Shown: piece by piece, positions 32,212-39,896 of the stretch | Layout of the letters: each line of letters opens with the position of its first letter | Position numbering within the stretch: position 1 is the stretch's first letter | Source: an uncultured bacterium | GTDB lineage: Bacteria; Pseudomonadota; Alphaproteobacteria; SP197 | Direction: 5' to 3' | Assembly: GCA_938014945.1 (NCBI GenBank) | Contig: CALLQH010000111.1 | Coordinates: forward strand, 1 to 51,857 | DNA length: 51,857 bases | Translations under genes and position numbers: made by a program | Notes under the pieces: generated by a model | The model's database searches: none | Seen by the model: only the letters and a program-made list of their open reading frames with translations | What the model was told of the DNA's origin: nothing

Positions 32212-32994
32212 ATGGCCGATCTCAAGCCGATCAAGTTCGACGTCGATGGTCCCGCAGGCAAGGGCCTGGAGACCTGGGAGGAGATTCCCGCCTCCGCCCT
32301 GGTTTCCGGCACGCCCGTGCAGCGCGGGCACAACTACTTCACCGATGAAACCGGCACCCTGACCGCCGGCGTCTGGGACTGCACGCCCATGACGACGAAG
32401 TGCGAGCCCTACAGCGTCAACGAGTTCATGCTCGTGCTCGAAGGCTCCGTCACCATCATCCACGAGAACGGTACCGAGTGGACGATCAAGGCGGGCGAAA
32501 GCTTCGTCATCCCCAAGGGCGCACCGGTCACCTGGAAGCAGACCGAGTACATGAGGAAGTTCTACGTCATCCTCGATGACGCCGATCTCGAGGCGGGCGC
32601 TGCCGACACCCTGACCGTGCGCCGTCCCGACCCCGCCGAGAAGATCCCGGCGGTGGGCGAGCAGGACACCTCGCGTTACATCGGCGAGGTGCCGACCCAG
32701 CATGTGAAGTCCTACTACGGCGATCCCACCGGCCAGTTCTCGGTCGGCATCTGGGACACCACGGAGATGCACACCAAGCCGCTGCCCTTCGTGCGCAACG
32801 AGCTGATGCACATTCTGGAAGGCGAGGTGACCATCACCAATGCCGACGGCATCGCCAGCACCTTCAAGGCCGGCGATACCTTCATGGTGCCCAAGGGCAT
32901 GAGCTACCAGTGGGACAGCAAGGGCACGGTGCGCAAGATCTTCTGCATCTTCCAGCCCAAGGCAAAAGCCGCCGCTGCCGTCGCCGCCGAATAG
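32212..32994 (+). CDS. Bicupin protein 2 (tandem paralogue)
   Basis: A 260-residue protein, the tandem copy of the gene just upstream and nearly the same length. The repeats are LTAGVWDCTPMT, NEFMLVLEGSVTI, IKAGESFVIPKGAPVTW, and then FSVGIWDTTEMH, NELMHILEGEVTI, FKAGDTFMVPKGMSYQW. Both copies share the Ala-rich tail after FQPKAK. Together the two genes carry four cupin modules of one Cupin_3-like type. AAGGAG lies just upstream of the ATG at 32212. A strong intrinsic terminator follows at 33018, which suggests abundant transcription. The substrate is unknown. Confidence 0.88.
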   Translation: MADLKPIKFDVDGPAGKGLETWEEIPASALVSGTPVQRGHNYFTDETGTLTAGVWDCTPMTTKCEPYSVNEFMLVLEGSVTIIHENGTEWTIKAGESFVIPKGAPVTWKQTEYMRKFYVILDDADLEAGAADTLTVRRPDPAEKIPAVGEQDTSRYIGEVPTQHVKSYYGDPTGQFSVGIWDTTEMHTKPLPFVRNELMHILEGEVTITNADGIASTFKAGDTFMVPKGMSYQWDSKGTVRKIFCIFQPKAKAAAAVAAE

Positions 32995-33017
32995 GCCCAG
33001 ACGGGACGATGTTCCAG

Positions 33018-33050
33018 AGCCCCCGGAGGGAAACCTCCGGGGGCTTTGTG
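33018..33050 (+). terminator. Rho-independent terminator of the cupin pair
   Basis: A perfect 12-bp stem, 33018-33029 paired with 33034-33045, closes a GAAA tetraloop and runs into TTTGTGTTT. It lies 23 bases after the second cupin stop. The GNRA-type loop makes it an unusually stable hairpin. Confidence 0.92.
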
Positions 33051-33132
33051 TTTGAGGCGGCTGCCGCCGTTCTCGTGCGGGCTCCGATGGGCACTTCCTC
33101 ACGGCCAGGCTGTCGCGGCCCCGGCGCCACTC

Positions 33133-33891
33133 CTACCAGCCCAGCCCGTCGGCGGTGAGCTTGAGGCCGACCAGCACCAGCATGGCGTAGCACAGGCGGT
33201 AGAACAGCAGTTGCGGGATGCGGCCGTGGAGCTTCACGCCGCACCACATGCCCAGCACCGCGAGCGGGGCGAGCACGGCCGAGGTGATCAGGGTCTCGCG
33301 GGTGAAGAAGCCCATGGCGGTGTAGGGCGCGAGCTTGATGTAGTTGATGACCGTGAAGAAGCCGACGGTGGTCGCGACATAACGCGTCTTGTCGAGCCGC
33401 AGGCCGAGCAGGAAGACCTGCACCGGCGGCCCGCCGGCGTGCGCCACGAAGCTGGTGAAGCCCGAAAGCGCGCCTGCGAACGGCCCCATCCACGGCCGCA
33501 TCACCGGCGACAGGCGGCCGATCATCGGCTGCACCCAGTAGTGCAGCCCGAAGACCAGCGCGATCAGCCCCAGAAGCAGGCGCATGCCCTCGACCGTGAT
33601 CATGTCGAAGGTGAAGGCCGCCGCGGCCATGCCGGCAAAGGCGCCCGGCACCATCCAGGCGAGCAGGCGGCCGTCCCACCTGCCCCAGTAGGCGCGCAGG
33701 CCGACGAGATCCATGGCGCAGAGCAGGGGCGCCACGATCGCCGCGGCCTCCACCGGCGAGAGCGTCAGCGCCATCAGGGGCACGGCGAGGATGCCCAGCC
33801 CGCCGCCGAAGCCGCCCTTGGATATCCCCGTGACGATCAGCGAGGCGACGGCAAGGCCAAGGAAGACCGGATCGGCGAGGGGCAGGTCCAC
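33133..33891 (-). CDS. TauE/SafE family membrane exporter
   Basis: A 252-residue membrane protein of the sulfite exporter TauE/SafE family. The N-terminal repeat has VTGISKGGFGGGLGILAVPLM, the signature of this family, and the second repeat has GFTSFVAHAGGPPVQVFLL at about residues 145-165. Eight or so hydrophobic segments are present. Members export sulfite, sulfoacetate or other organic anions. It starts at ATG 33891, ten bases after the DUF1989 stop, in one operon. The ligand may be the product of that neighbour, but this is inference. Confidence 0.92.
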   Translation of the reverse strand: MDLPLADPVFLGLAVASLIVTGISKGGFGGGLGILAVPLMALTLSPVEAAAIVAPLLCAMDLVGLRAYWGRWDGRLLAWMVPGAFAGMAAAAFTFDMITVEGMRLLLGLIALVFGLHYWVQPMIGRLSPVMRPWMGPFAGALSGFTSFVAHAGGPPVQVFLLGLRLDKTRYVATTVGFFTVINYIKLAPYTAMGFFTRETLITSAVLAPLAVLGMWCGVKLHGRIPQLLFYRLCYAMLVLVGLKLTADGLGW

Positions 33892-33901
33892 CCCGCTGCC
33901 G

Positions 33902-34498
33902 TCAGTACACCTCGAAGTGCGCCTCGGTCGGTTTCACGCCCTTGCCGTTGATCGGCAGGATGTCCTGCGGGCAGGCCGACATGGCGACAACGCAGTCGAT
34001 CTCGGCGCGGAACACCACATAGTCGCCGGGCTTGGTCGCGGGCGGATCGAAGGAGAGATCGCCGTCCTTGGTCCAGGGGATGTTCATGAACAGGTTGAAG
34101 GGCGGCGGCGTGTGCGTCTCCTTCATGCCCAGCTCGGTCAGGCCATGGGTCAGGTTGTCGGCGCAGTTGTCGTGGTAGCCCTCGACCCCGAGCAGCCCGT
34201 AGCGCCAGCGGTCGCAGGCCGCGATGATGGTGTCGTGGACGCCGGGCGAGGTGTCCTCCACCAGGGTCAGGATCGGGCGGCGGCGATTGGTCAGCATGGC
34301 GTCGCCCACCTTGGGGATCATGCGCAGGTTGAAGGCGCGCGTCGCCTCCATCGACATGAATTCGCTGGTGTCGCCCTCGACGAAGGCCCAGGTGTCGACC
34401 ACCTGCTCGCCGTGGGTGTTGATGATCTTGATGTGCTGGCCCTTCTTGACGTGTGCGGCCTTGCCGCTGCGCGCCGGTACCGTCTGCAGATTGCCCAT
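33902..34498 (-). CDS. DUF1989 (urea carboxylase-associated/carboxyguanidine deiminase-like) protein
   Basis: A 198-residue DUF1989 protein. It shows KKGQHIKIINTHGEQVVDTWAF (split as IKIINTHGEQVVDTW), EFMSMEATRAFN, GCD-like AACDRWRYGLLG, and FNLFMNIPWTKDG. The motif DNCADNL and SACPQDILPINGKG supply conserved Cys and acid residues. Two DUF1989 proteins together form the carboxyguanidine deiminase that works with guanidine carboxylase; only one copy is seen here and no urea carboxylase is nearby. A role in amidine or guanidine-like nitrogen metabolism is possible. It is divergent from alkA by 84 bp and heads the operon with the TauE-like gene. Confidence 0.86.
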   Translation of the reverse strand: MGNLQTVPARSGKAAHVKKGQHIKIINTHGEQVVDTWAFVEGDTSEFMSMEATRAFNLRMIPKVGDAMLTNRRRPILTLVEDTSPGVHDTIIAACDRWRYGLLGVEGYHDNCADNLTHGLTELGMKETHTPPPFNLFMNIPWTKDGDLSFDPPATKPGDYVVFRAEIDCVVAMSACPQDILPINGKGVKPTEAHFEVY

Positions 34499-34582
34499 GG
34501 CTCTTCTTCCCTTGTGCGAAGGCTCGCGTCCGGGGCGCATTGTGGGCATCCTGCGGCCCAGCGCAACGATAACGGACACGCC

Positions 34583-35215
34583 ATGGCACCGCCCCAGACC
34601 CTCCGCACACGGGCGGCCCTGCGCGATGGTATCGCCGCGCTCTGCGCCATCGAGCCGGTCTTTTCCGGGCTCCATGCAGCGGTCGGCGAACCTCCGTTGC
34701 GCCTGTCGCGTCCGGGTCTGGCGACCACCCTGCGCGTCGTCACCGAACAATCGATTTCGCTCAAGGCGGCAGCGGCGATCTGGGCGCGCCTGGAAACCGT
34801 CTTCGATGCGGCCGACGGTGCCAGCGTCCTGGCGGTGCCGCCCGAGCGGCTGCGCGAACTGGGCCTCACCATGGCCAAGGCGCGCGCGTTTCACGGCCTT
34901 GCCGCCGCCGCCGAGGAGGGCCTCTTCCAAACCCTGCCGCGGCTCGACGACGAAGCCGCCCGGCGCGCGCTCATCGCCCTGCCGGGGATCGGCCCCTGGA
35001 CCGCGGAAATCTACCTGCTGTCGTGTCTCGCCCGCGCCGATGCCTGGCCCGCCGGCGATGTCGCCCTGCAGACGGCGGCGGGGCGCGCCTTCGGCATCGC
35101 ACCGCGTCCGTCGGAGCGGGCACTGATGGCCATGGCCGAACCCTGGCGCCCCTGGCGCTCCGTCGCCGCGCGGCTGCTGTGGTCCTACTACCGCCATCCC
35201 GTGACCGGGACCTGA
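34583..35215 (+). CDS. DNA-3-methyladenine glycosylase II (AlkA-like)
   Basis: A 210-residue HhH-GPD superfamily DNA glycosylase that removes alkylated bases. The helix-hairpin-helix LPGIGPWTAEIYLL lies near residues 133-146 and is followed by GDVALQ with the catalytic Asp159. QSISLKAAAAIW matches the entry of the GPD domain. It is shorter than E. coli AlkA (282 residues) because it lacks the N-terminal beta domain, as is common in Alphaproteobacteria. It starts at ATG 34583 and stops four bases before the AlkD-like gene, so both repair proteins are probably made together. Confidence 0.9.
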   Translation: MAPPQTLRTRAALRDGIAALCAIEPVFSGLHAAVGEPPLRLSRPGLATTLRVVTEQSISLKAAAAIWARLETVFDAADGASVLAVPPERLRELGLTMAKARAFHGLAAAAEEGLFQTLPRLDDEAARRALIALPGIGPWTAEIYLLSCLARADAWPAGDVALQTAAGRAFGIAPRPSERALMAMAEPWRPWRSVAARLLWSYYRHPVTGT

Positions 35216-35218
35216 GCC

Positions 35219-36307
35219 ATGGCCGAGGAACTCAAGACCTGGTTCGATGCGACCTTCTTCCGCGAGCTGGCGGGGCTGGTGCGGGCCCGGCACAAGCCGT
35301 TCCCGGCGGAGCGTTTTGTTGCCGATGCCTTGGTCGATCTCGACGGGCTGTCGCTGATGGCCCGCATGGAGCGCGCCGCGGCCCTGCTCGGCGAACATCT
35401 GCCGGGGGATTACGACAAGGCGCTCGCCATCGTCATGGCGGTGGTGCCGCACTACAGCGGCCAGTTCCGCGCCCTGCTCGGGCCCACCTTTGTCGCCCTT
35501 CACGGCCGCCATGATCCCGCCCGCTCGCTGGAAGCGCTGCGCCTGCTGACGGTCCACGGTTCCTCGGAGTTCGCCGTGCGCCATTTCCTGCGCGACGATT
35601 TCGAGGGCACCCTCAAGGTGATGCGTCGCTGGGCCGACGACGAAAACCATCACGTCCGCCGACTCGCAAGCGAGGGCAGCCGCCCACGCCTGCCCTGGTC
35701 GTTCCGCCTGGAGCGGCTGGTCGCCGATCCCGGCCCGGCGATCCCGATCCTGGAGCGGCTGAAGGCCGACCCTGAGCCCTATGTGCGCACCTCCGTCGCC
35801 AACCATCTCAACGACATCGCCAAGGACCATCCCGAACGGATGCTCGATCTGGTCACCGGCTGGGACCGCGAGGACCCCGCCACCGCATGGATCGTGCGCC
35901 ACGCCAGCCGCAGCCTGATCAAGGCCGGCCATCCCCGGGCCCTGGCGCTGCACGGCTTCGGGGAAACGCCCCAGGTCGCGGTCGCCGGGCTTTCGGTTTC
36001 GCCCTCGCCGGTGCCCTGGGAAGGCACGGCGGTCATCGCCTTCGATCTGGCCTCGCGCGCCGGGAACGACCAGCGCCTGGCCGTGGACTACGTGGTGCAT
36101 TACGTGAAGGCGAACGGGACCCGGGCGCCCAAGGTCTTCAAGCTGCGGGAGATCGTGCTGGCCGCGGGAGAGACGGCATCGCTCTCGGTGCGCCGCTCCA
36201 TGGCGCAGCGCACGACGCGCCGCCATTATCCCGGTCTCCACCGTGTCGAGATTCAGATCAACGGCGTCGTCTGCGCCGGTCTGGACTTCACGCTTCTCGC
36301 ACCCTGA
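35219..36307 (+). CDS. DNA alkylation repair protein (AlkC/AlkD-like HEAT repeat)
   Basis: A 362-residue all-helical HEAT-repeat protein related to the AlkC/AlkD DNA glycosylases. Recognisable parts are VVPHYSGQFRALLGPTFVA, LTVHGSSEFAVRHFL, MRRWADDENHHVRRLASEG, RPRLPW, and the repeat PYVRTSVANHLNDIAKDHP. The C-terminal 110 residues, rich in beta strands, form the immunoglobulin-like extension seen in AlkC-type proteins. It contacts the phosphate backbone and extrudes positively charged lesions without base flipping. It is downstream of alkA by three bases and convergent with the HAD gene by six bases. Confidence 0.9.
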   Translation: MAEELKTWFDATFFRELAGLVRARHKPFPAERFVADALVDLDGLSLMARMERAAALLGEHLPGDYDKALAIVMAVVPHYSGQFRALLGPTFVALHGRHDPARSLEALRLLTVHGSSEFAVRHFLRDDFEGTLKVMRRWADDENHHVRRLASEGSRPRLPWSFRLERLVADPGPAIPILERLKADPEPYVRTSVANHLNDIAKDHPERMLDLVTGWDREDPATAWIVRHASRSLIKAGHPRALALHGFGETPQVAVAGLSVSPSPVPWEGTAVIAFDLASRAGNDQRLAVDYVVHYVKANGTRAPKVFKLREIVLAAGETASLSVRRSMAQRTTRRHYPGLHRVEIQINGVVCAGLDFTLLAP

Positions 36308-36313
36308 GGCGTC

Positions 36314-37099
36314 TCAGGCGATCAGCTCCTCCGGGCCAGCCGCCTCGGCCAGGGGGTGGCGGCCGACGAGCAGGGCGTCCATGCCCAGCAGCAGGGCGCC
36401 GGAAATATCGGTTGCCGGATTGTCGCCGACCATGATCGCCTCGCTCGCCGAGCAGCCGGCGCGCCGCAGGGCCTCCTCGTAAAGCGCCGGCTTGGGCTTG
36501 CCGATCACCGTGCATGCCGTTTCGGGCAGGCAGGCGCGCACGGCGGCAAGCAGGCAGCCGGTTTCGGGAATCAGGCGGCCGTTGCGGCCGGGATGGCTGA
36601 CGTCGGAGTTGCTGGCGAAGAGCTCCGCGCCCGCCGACAGTTCGCGCACGATGCTTTCCAGCCGGGCATAGTCGAAGCCGGTATCGCGGGCCAGCAGCAC
36701 GACATCGGCCTCGCGGCTAACAAGCTGGAGGCCCAGCATGCGCGCGCGGGCGCGCAGCACCGGGCTGCCGGCGATCAGGATTCGCGCGCCGGGACGGCGC
36801 CGCGCGATGGTCTCCACGGCCAGCAGACCCGCCAGCACGATGCGGTGCGGCGGCACCTCCAGACCGTGCAGCGCGAGTTCCTGAGAAAGGCCCAGGGGAT
36901 CGTGGGTGGAGTTGTTGGAGACGATGTAGAGCCGCTCGCCCAGGGAGCGTGCGAAGGCGGCGGCACCCGGCAGCGCGACATTGCTCTCGGCAAGGCAGCC
37001 ATCGAGATCGCAGAGCACGGCACGGGCGCCGGCAATACGCTCGCGCGGCGCCATCGGGGTGGTGCGGGCCGGTGCGGGAGGTTCAGCAAGCTTGAGCAT
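36314..37099 (-). CDS. HAD-IIA family phosphatase (NagD-like)
   Basis: A 261-residue HAD-superfamily hydrolase of the NagD/phosphoglycolate phosphatase type. The nucleophile motif is CDLDGCLAESN with Asp31 and Asp33, followed by IVSNNST, GKPKPALYEEAL and MVGDNPATDISGALLLGM. These are the four HAD motifs with the C2 cap inserted between motifs II and III. The start is uncertain because no ribosome binding site precedes ATG 37099, the ATG at 37132 or the ATG at 37051. It is the last gene of a minus-strand run. The substrate is likely a small phosphate ester. Confidence 0.87.
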   Translation of the reverse strand: MLKLAEPPAPARTTPMAPRERIAGARAVLCDLDGCLAESNVALPGAAAFARSLGERLYIVSNNSTHDPLGLSQELALHGLEVPPHRIVLAGLLAVETIARRRPGARILIAGSPVLRARARMLGLQLVSREADVVLLARDTGFDYARLESIVRELSAGAELFASNSDVSHPGRNGRLIPETGCLLAAVRACLPETACTVIGKPKPALYEEALRRAGCSASEAIMVGDNPATDISGALLLGMDALLVGRHPLAEAAGPEELIA

Positions 37100-37203
37100 G
37101 GCGCGGAGGGTGAACGTCTCCGGCAACGCCATCGCGACGGTTGCGTGACGATACGATGACGCCGGAAATCGTGATCGCGGGCTCGGTTCGTTGCTCGTGT
37201 GCC

Positions 37204-38577
37204 TCAAACAGGCGCAATCCTGCGGCGCGATATGACGTGGAAGCGCGCCGCCAGAAGACCCGCGGCGACGGTCGCGCCGACCACCTCGCCCCAGAGCAGG
37301 CCGGGGACGCCGCCGCCCAGATGGGGCCCCAGCAGCCAGGCCGCGGGGACCATGACGATCCAGAAGGAGAAGAAGCCGATCAGCGTCGTCGGCCAGACAT
37401 CGGCCGCGCCGCGCAGGGCGCCAACCATCACCGCCTGCAGCCCGTCGCAGATCAGCAGGAAGCTCGCCACCACGAGGCCCGCCTGGATGATCGCCAGCAC
37501 GTCCGCGTCGCTGGTGTAGATGCCGGCGATGGGCAGGCGCCAGATGGCAACGGCGACGGCGAGCATTGCCATGGCGAGAATGATGAGGCCCGCCCCGGTC
37601 CAGCCCGCCAGGCGCAGGCCCACGGGGTCGCGCCGGCCCACGGCATTGCCGACGCGCACCGACGTCGCTGTCGACATGCCGATCGCGACCATGAAGCAGA
37701 AGGCGACAACGTTCATGCTCGCCTGGAAGCCCGCCACCTGCGCCTCGCCCATGATACCGGCCATCATGGTGATGGCCATGAAGGCGGTCGTCTCGGCCGA
37801 ATAGGACAGCGCCATCGGTGCGCCCAGGCGCAGGAAGCGCGTCTGCAGCCGCCAGGGTGCTTCGATGCGGTGGAACAGGCCGTAGGCGTCGCGGTCGGCC
37901 ATGGTGAAGACATAGGCGAGGATGGCGCCGAGCATGACCCAGCGGGTGAGGCTCGTCGCCAGCACGGCACCGGCCGCGCCCATCGGCTCGAAGCCCCAGT
38001 TGCCGTAGATCAGCACCCAGTTGAGGCCGACGTTCACCACGTTTGCGCCGATCATCACGTACATGCCCGGCCGCGTTCGCCCGATGCCCTCCAGGAACAT
38101 CGTCGCGGCGACGTAGCCATAGATCGCCGGCATGCCCCAGGCGAACATGCCCAGTGCCCGTCCACCGCCGGAGGCAAGTTCGTCGCTTTGCCCCATCGTC
38201 TGCAGCAGGCTCTCGCCCTGGGTCATCACCAGCGCCCAGAAGGTGCCCAGCACCGCGGCGTTGACCAGGCCGACCCAGAAGACCTGGCCGCAGGTGCGCC
38301 GGTGCCCCGCGCCGTCGGCCTGGGAGACCAGGACCACGACGCCGGTGAGCAGGCCGATGCCGATTACCAGCATGGCGATGTGGGGCGAAAAGGCGATCGC
38401 CAGATAGGCCAGTTCCGCCGGTCCGGCATGGCCGGTCATGATCGTGTCGGCCGTGACCATGACCAGCATGCCGCAGCGCGCCACAATCACCGGTGCGGCA
38501 AGCGCCAGGGTGCGGCGGATGTGCTCGGAGAGCGTGTTGGCGGGCGGCCGCAGGGGCGGCCGCGCGGGCGCGGTCAT
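37204..38577 (-). CDS. MATE family efflux transporter
   Basis: A 457-residue NorM-like exporter with about twelve hydrophobic segments in two MatE repeats. The first repeat has MLVMVTADTIMTGHAGPAEL and VVVLVSQADGAG; the second has ETTAFMAITMMAGIMGEAQV and RVGNAVGRRDP. The length matches the family. It begins at ATG 38577 and lies in a minus-strand run with secreted proteins upstream and a HAD phosphatase downstream. It is a separate gene from the partial MATE protein at the left edge; both use cation gradients to extrude organic cations or toxic metabolites. Confidence 0.93.
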   Translation of the reverse strand: MTAPARPPLRPPANTLSEHIRRTLALAAPVIVARCGMLVMVTADTIMTGHAGPAELAYLAIAFSPHIAMLVIGIGLLTGVVVLVSQADGAGHRRTCGQVFWVGLVNAAVLGTFWALVMTQGESLLQTMGQSDELASGGGRALGMFAWGMPAIYGYVAATMFLEGIGRTRPGMYVMIGANVVNVGLNWVLIYGNWGFEPMGAAGAVLATSLTRWVMLGAILAYVFTMADRDAYGLFHRIEAPWRLQTRFLRLGAPMALSYSAETTAFMAITMMAGIMGEAQVAGFQASMNVVAFCFMVAIGMSTATSVRVGNAVGRRDPVGLRLAGWTGAGLIILAMAMLAVAVAIWRLPIAGIYTSDADVLAIIQAGLVVASFLLICDGLQAVMVGALRGAADVWPTTLIGFFSFWIVMVPAAWLLGPHLGGGVPGLLWGEVVGATVAAGLLAARFHVISRRRIAPV

Positions 38578-38650
38578 GGTCTGGGTCCAGGCGGAAGCGG
38601 GGCGAAGCGCTTAGCACGCCCCGCTCATGCGGGCCACCGGGGCGGCGGGG

Positions 38651-39034
38651 TTACTGCGGGGCTGTGAAGTCCTCGACCACCGGCGCGCCGGTTGCGCTGT
38701 CGACCCAGGTGACCGTGCCGTCCTCGATGATCACGCTGAAACAGGCGGTCTGGCCGTCCAGCCAGGTGTTCCAGCGCCGGCAATAGGTATCGCCCTCGAC
38801 CCACCAGGCGCCGCTGTCCTGGTACTCGTCGTTGGTTCCGGCGACGCCTTCCGTGGTCCCGCCCGGCAGGATGTGGACGGTGTAGGGATTGCCGTAGGCG
38901 TTGACGCCGCTGGTCGTGGCGCCGCTCAGCGCGCTCTCGATCTCCGGCCCGCTCAGCGGTTCGGCTGCTCCGGCCGGTGCAAGACCCAGCAGGACAAGGG
39001 CGGCGGTGGTGCAGACGGTCCGGCGAAACGGCAT
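38651..39034 (-). CDS. Small secreted protein of unknown function (DUF995-like pattern)
   Basis: A 127-residue protein with a signal peptide (MPFRRTVCTTAALVLLGLAP, cleaved after AGAAE near residue 24). The mature part carries LSGPEIESALSG, a Gly/Asn-rich strand, the DSGAWWVEGDTYCRRW block and TACFSVIIEDG. Two Cys residues in these last blocks probably form a disulfide. The pattern of a short repeat W-x-V-x-G-D-x-Y-C-R-x-W resembles small periplasmic proteins annotated as DUF995, but I am not certain. The ATG at 39034 is used because the frame upstream adds only a non-hydrophobic leader. It lies 25 bp after the hydrolase gene. Confidence 0.75.
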   Translation of the reverse strand: MPFRRTVCTTAALVLLGLAPAGAAEPLSGPEIESALSGATTSGVNAYGNPYTVHILPGGTTEGVAGTNDEYQDSGAWWVEGDTYCRRWNTWLDGQTACFSVIIEDGTVTWVDSATGAPVVEDFTAPQ

Positions 39035-39059
39035 GGCGACGATCCTGATGAGGAAGCAG

Positions 39060-39878
39060 CTAGGGTGCGCCAAGTGTGGCGCTCAGAAAAGCTTCCACGC
39101 GCGCGATGGCATCGGCGTGGGCGGTCGCATCGTGCACCAGATGATGGCCCCAGTACTCGCCGTCACAGGCCTGGCAGTCGAAGGAATGGGTGGCGCCCCG
39201 ATAGACCGCCAGCTCCACGGCGGCGCTTGAGGTGGGCAGGGCGGCGACCATGTCGGTGCAGATGCCGGCAGGCGTCCAGTCGTCGGCATCGCCGATCAGC
39301 ACCAGCAGCGGCACGCGGTAGGCCTGGGAACTGCGCGAGCAATAGGGATAGAGCGCGATGGCGCCCTTTACCGCCGCTTTCAGGTCGCCGCGCAGCGAGC
39401 CGGGCTCGGCCGCGATCTGCAGCGTTACGCCCGCGCCGTGGGACCAGCCCATGACGGCGATCCGTGCGGCGTCGATTTCGGGGCGGCCCTGCAGGAAGAC
39501 GATGGCGCCGTTGACGTCGGCTGCGCGCGGTACCGGGCGCAGAATATCGGTGCAGAGTTCCTCGATGTCGCGCGGCGTGAAACTGTCGATGCGCAGGCTG
39601 GCGTAGCCCTCGTCGGCCAGCAATGCGGCCCACTCGGCATGGGTCTCATAAAGCCCGGCGCAGCCGTGCAGCATGATCACGACGGGGAAGGGGCCGGTCC
39701 CCTCCGGCAGGCTGAGCAGCCCTGTCACCTCACCAGGGTTCTGGCCTGCCGCGCCGGGGTAGGTCTCCAGCGCGGCGAATCGAACGTCCTGGGTTGCTTC
39801 TGAGGCTGGGGCACGCAGGGGCATCCCCATGGCAGCAAGAAGCAGGACCGTCAGCGGCAGCAGCCAGTTTCGCGCCAT
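39060..39878 (-). CDS. Exported dienelactone hydrolase-family alpha/beta hydrolase
   Basis: A 272-residue alpha/beta hydrolase with a signal peptide (residues 1-26, MARNWLLPLTVLLLAAMG leading to a cleavage near ASEA). PVVIMLHGCAGLYETH forms the oxyanion region, GWSHGAG holds the nucleophile as Ser, not the Cys of true dienelactone hydrolases. GDADDWTPA supplies the acid and YRGATHSFD the histidine. Extra cysteines (ELCTDI, YPYCSRSS, FDCQACDG) fit a periplasmic protein. GGGGAG lies upstream of the ATG at 39878. It follows the peptide-type binding protein gene by 18 bases and may hydrolyse an ester or peptide. Confidence 0.9.
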   Translation of the reverse strand: MARNWLLPLTVLLLAAMGMPLRAPASEATQDVRFAALETYPGAAGQNPGEVTGLLSLPEGTGPFPVVIMLHGCAGLYETHAEWAALLADEGYASLRIDSFTPRDIEELCTDILRPVPRAADVNGAIVFLQGRPEIDAARIAVMGWSHGAGVTLQIAAEPGSLRGDLKAAVKGAIALYPYCSRSSQAYRVPLLVLIGDADDWTPAGICTDMVAALPTSSAAVELAVYRGATHSFDCQACDGEYWGHHLVHDATAHADAIARVEAFLSATLGAP

Positions 39879-39896
39879 GACTCCCCGACGAATTGT

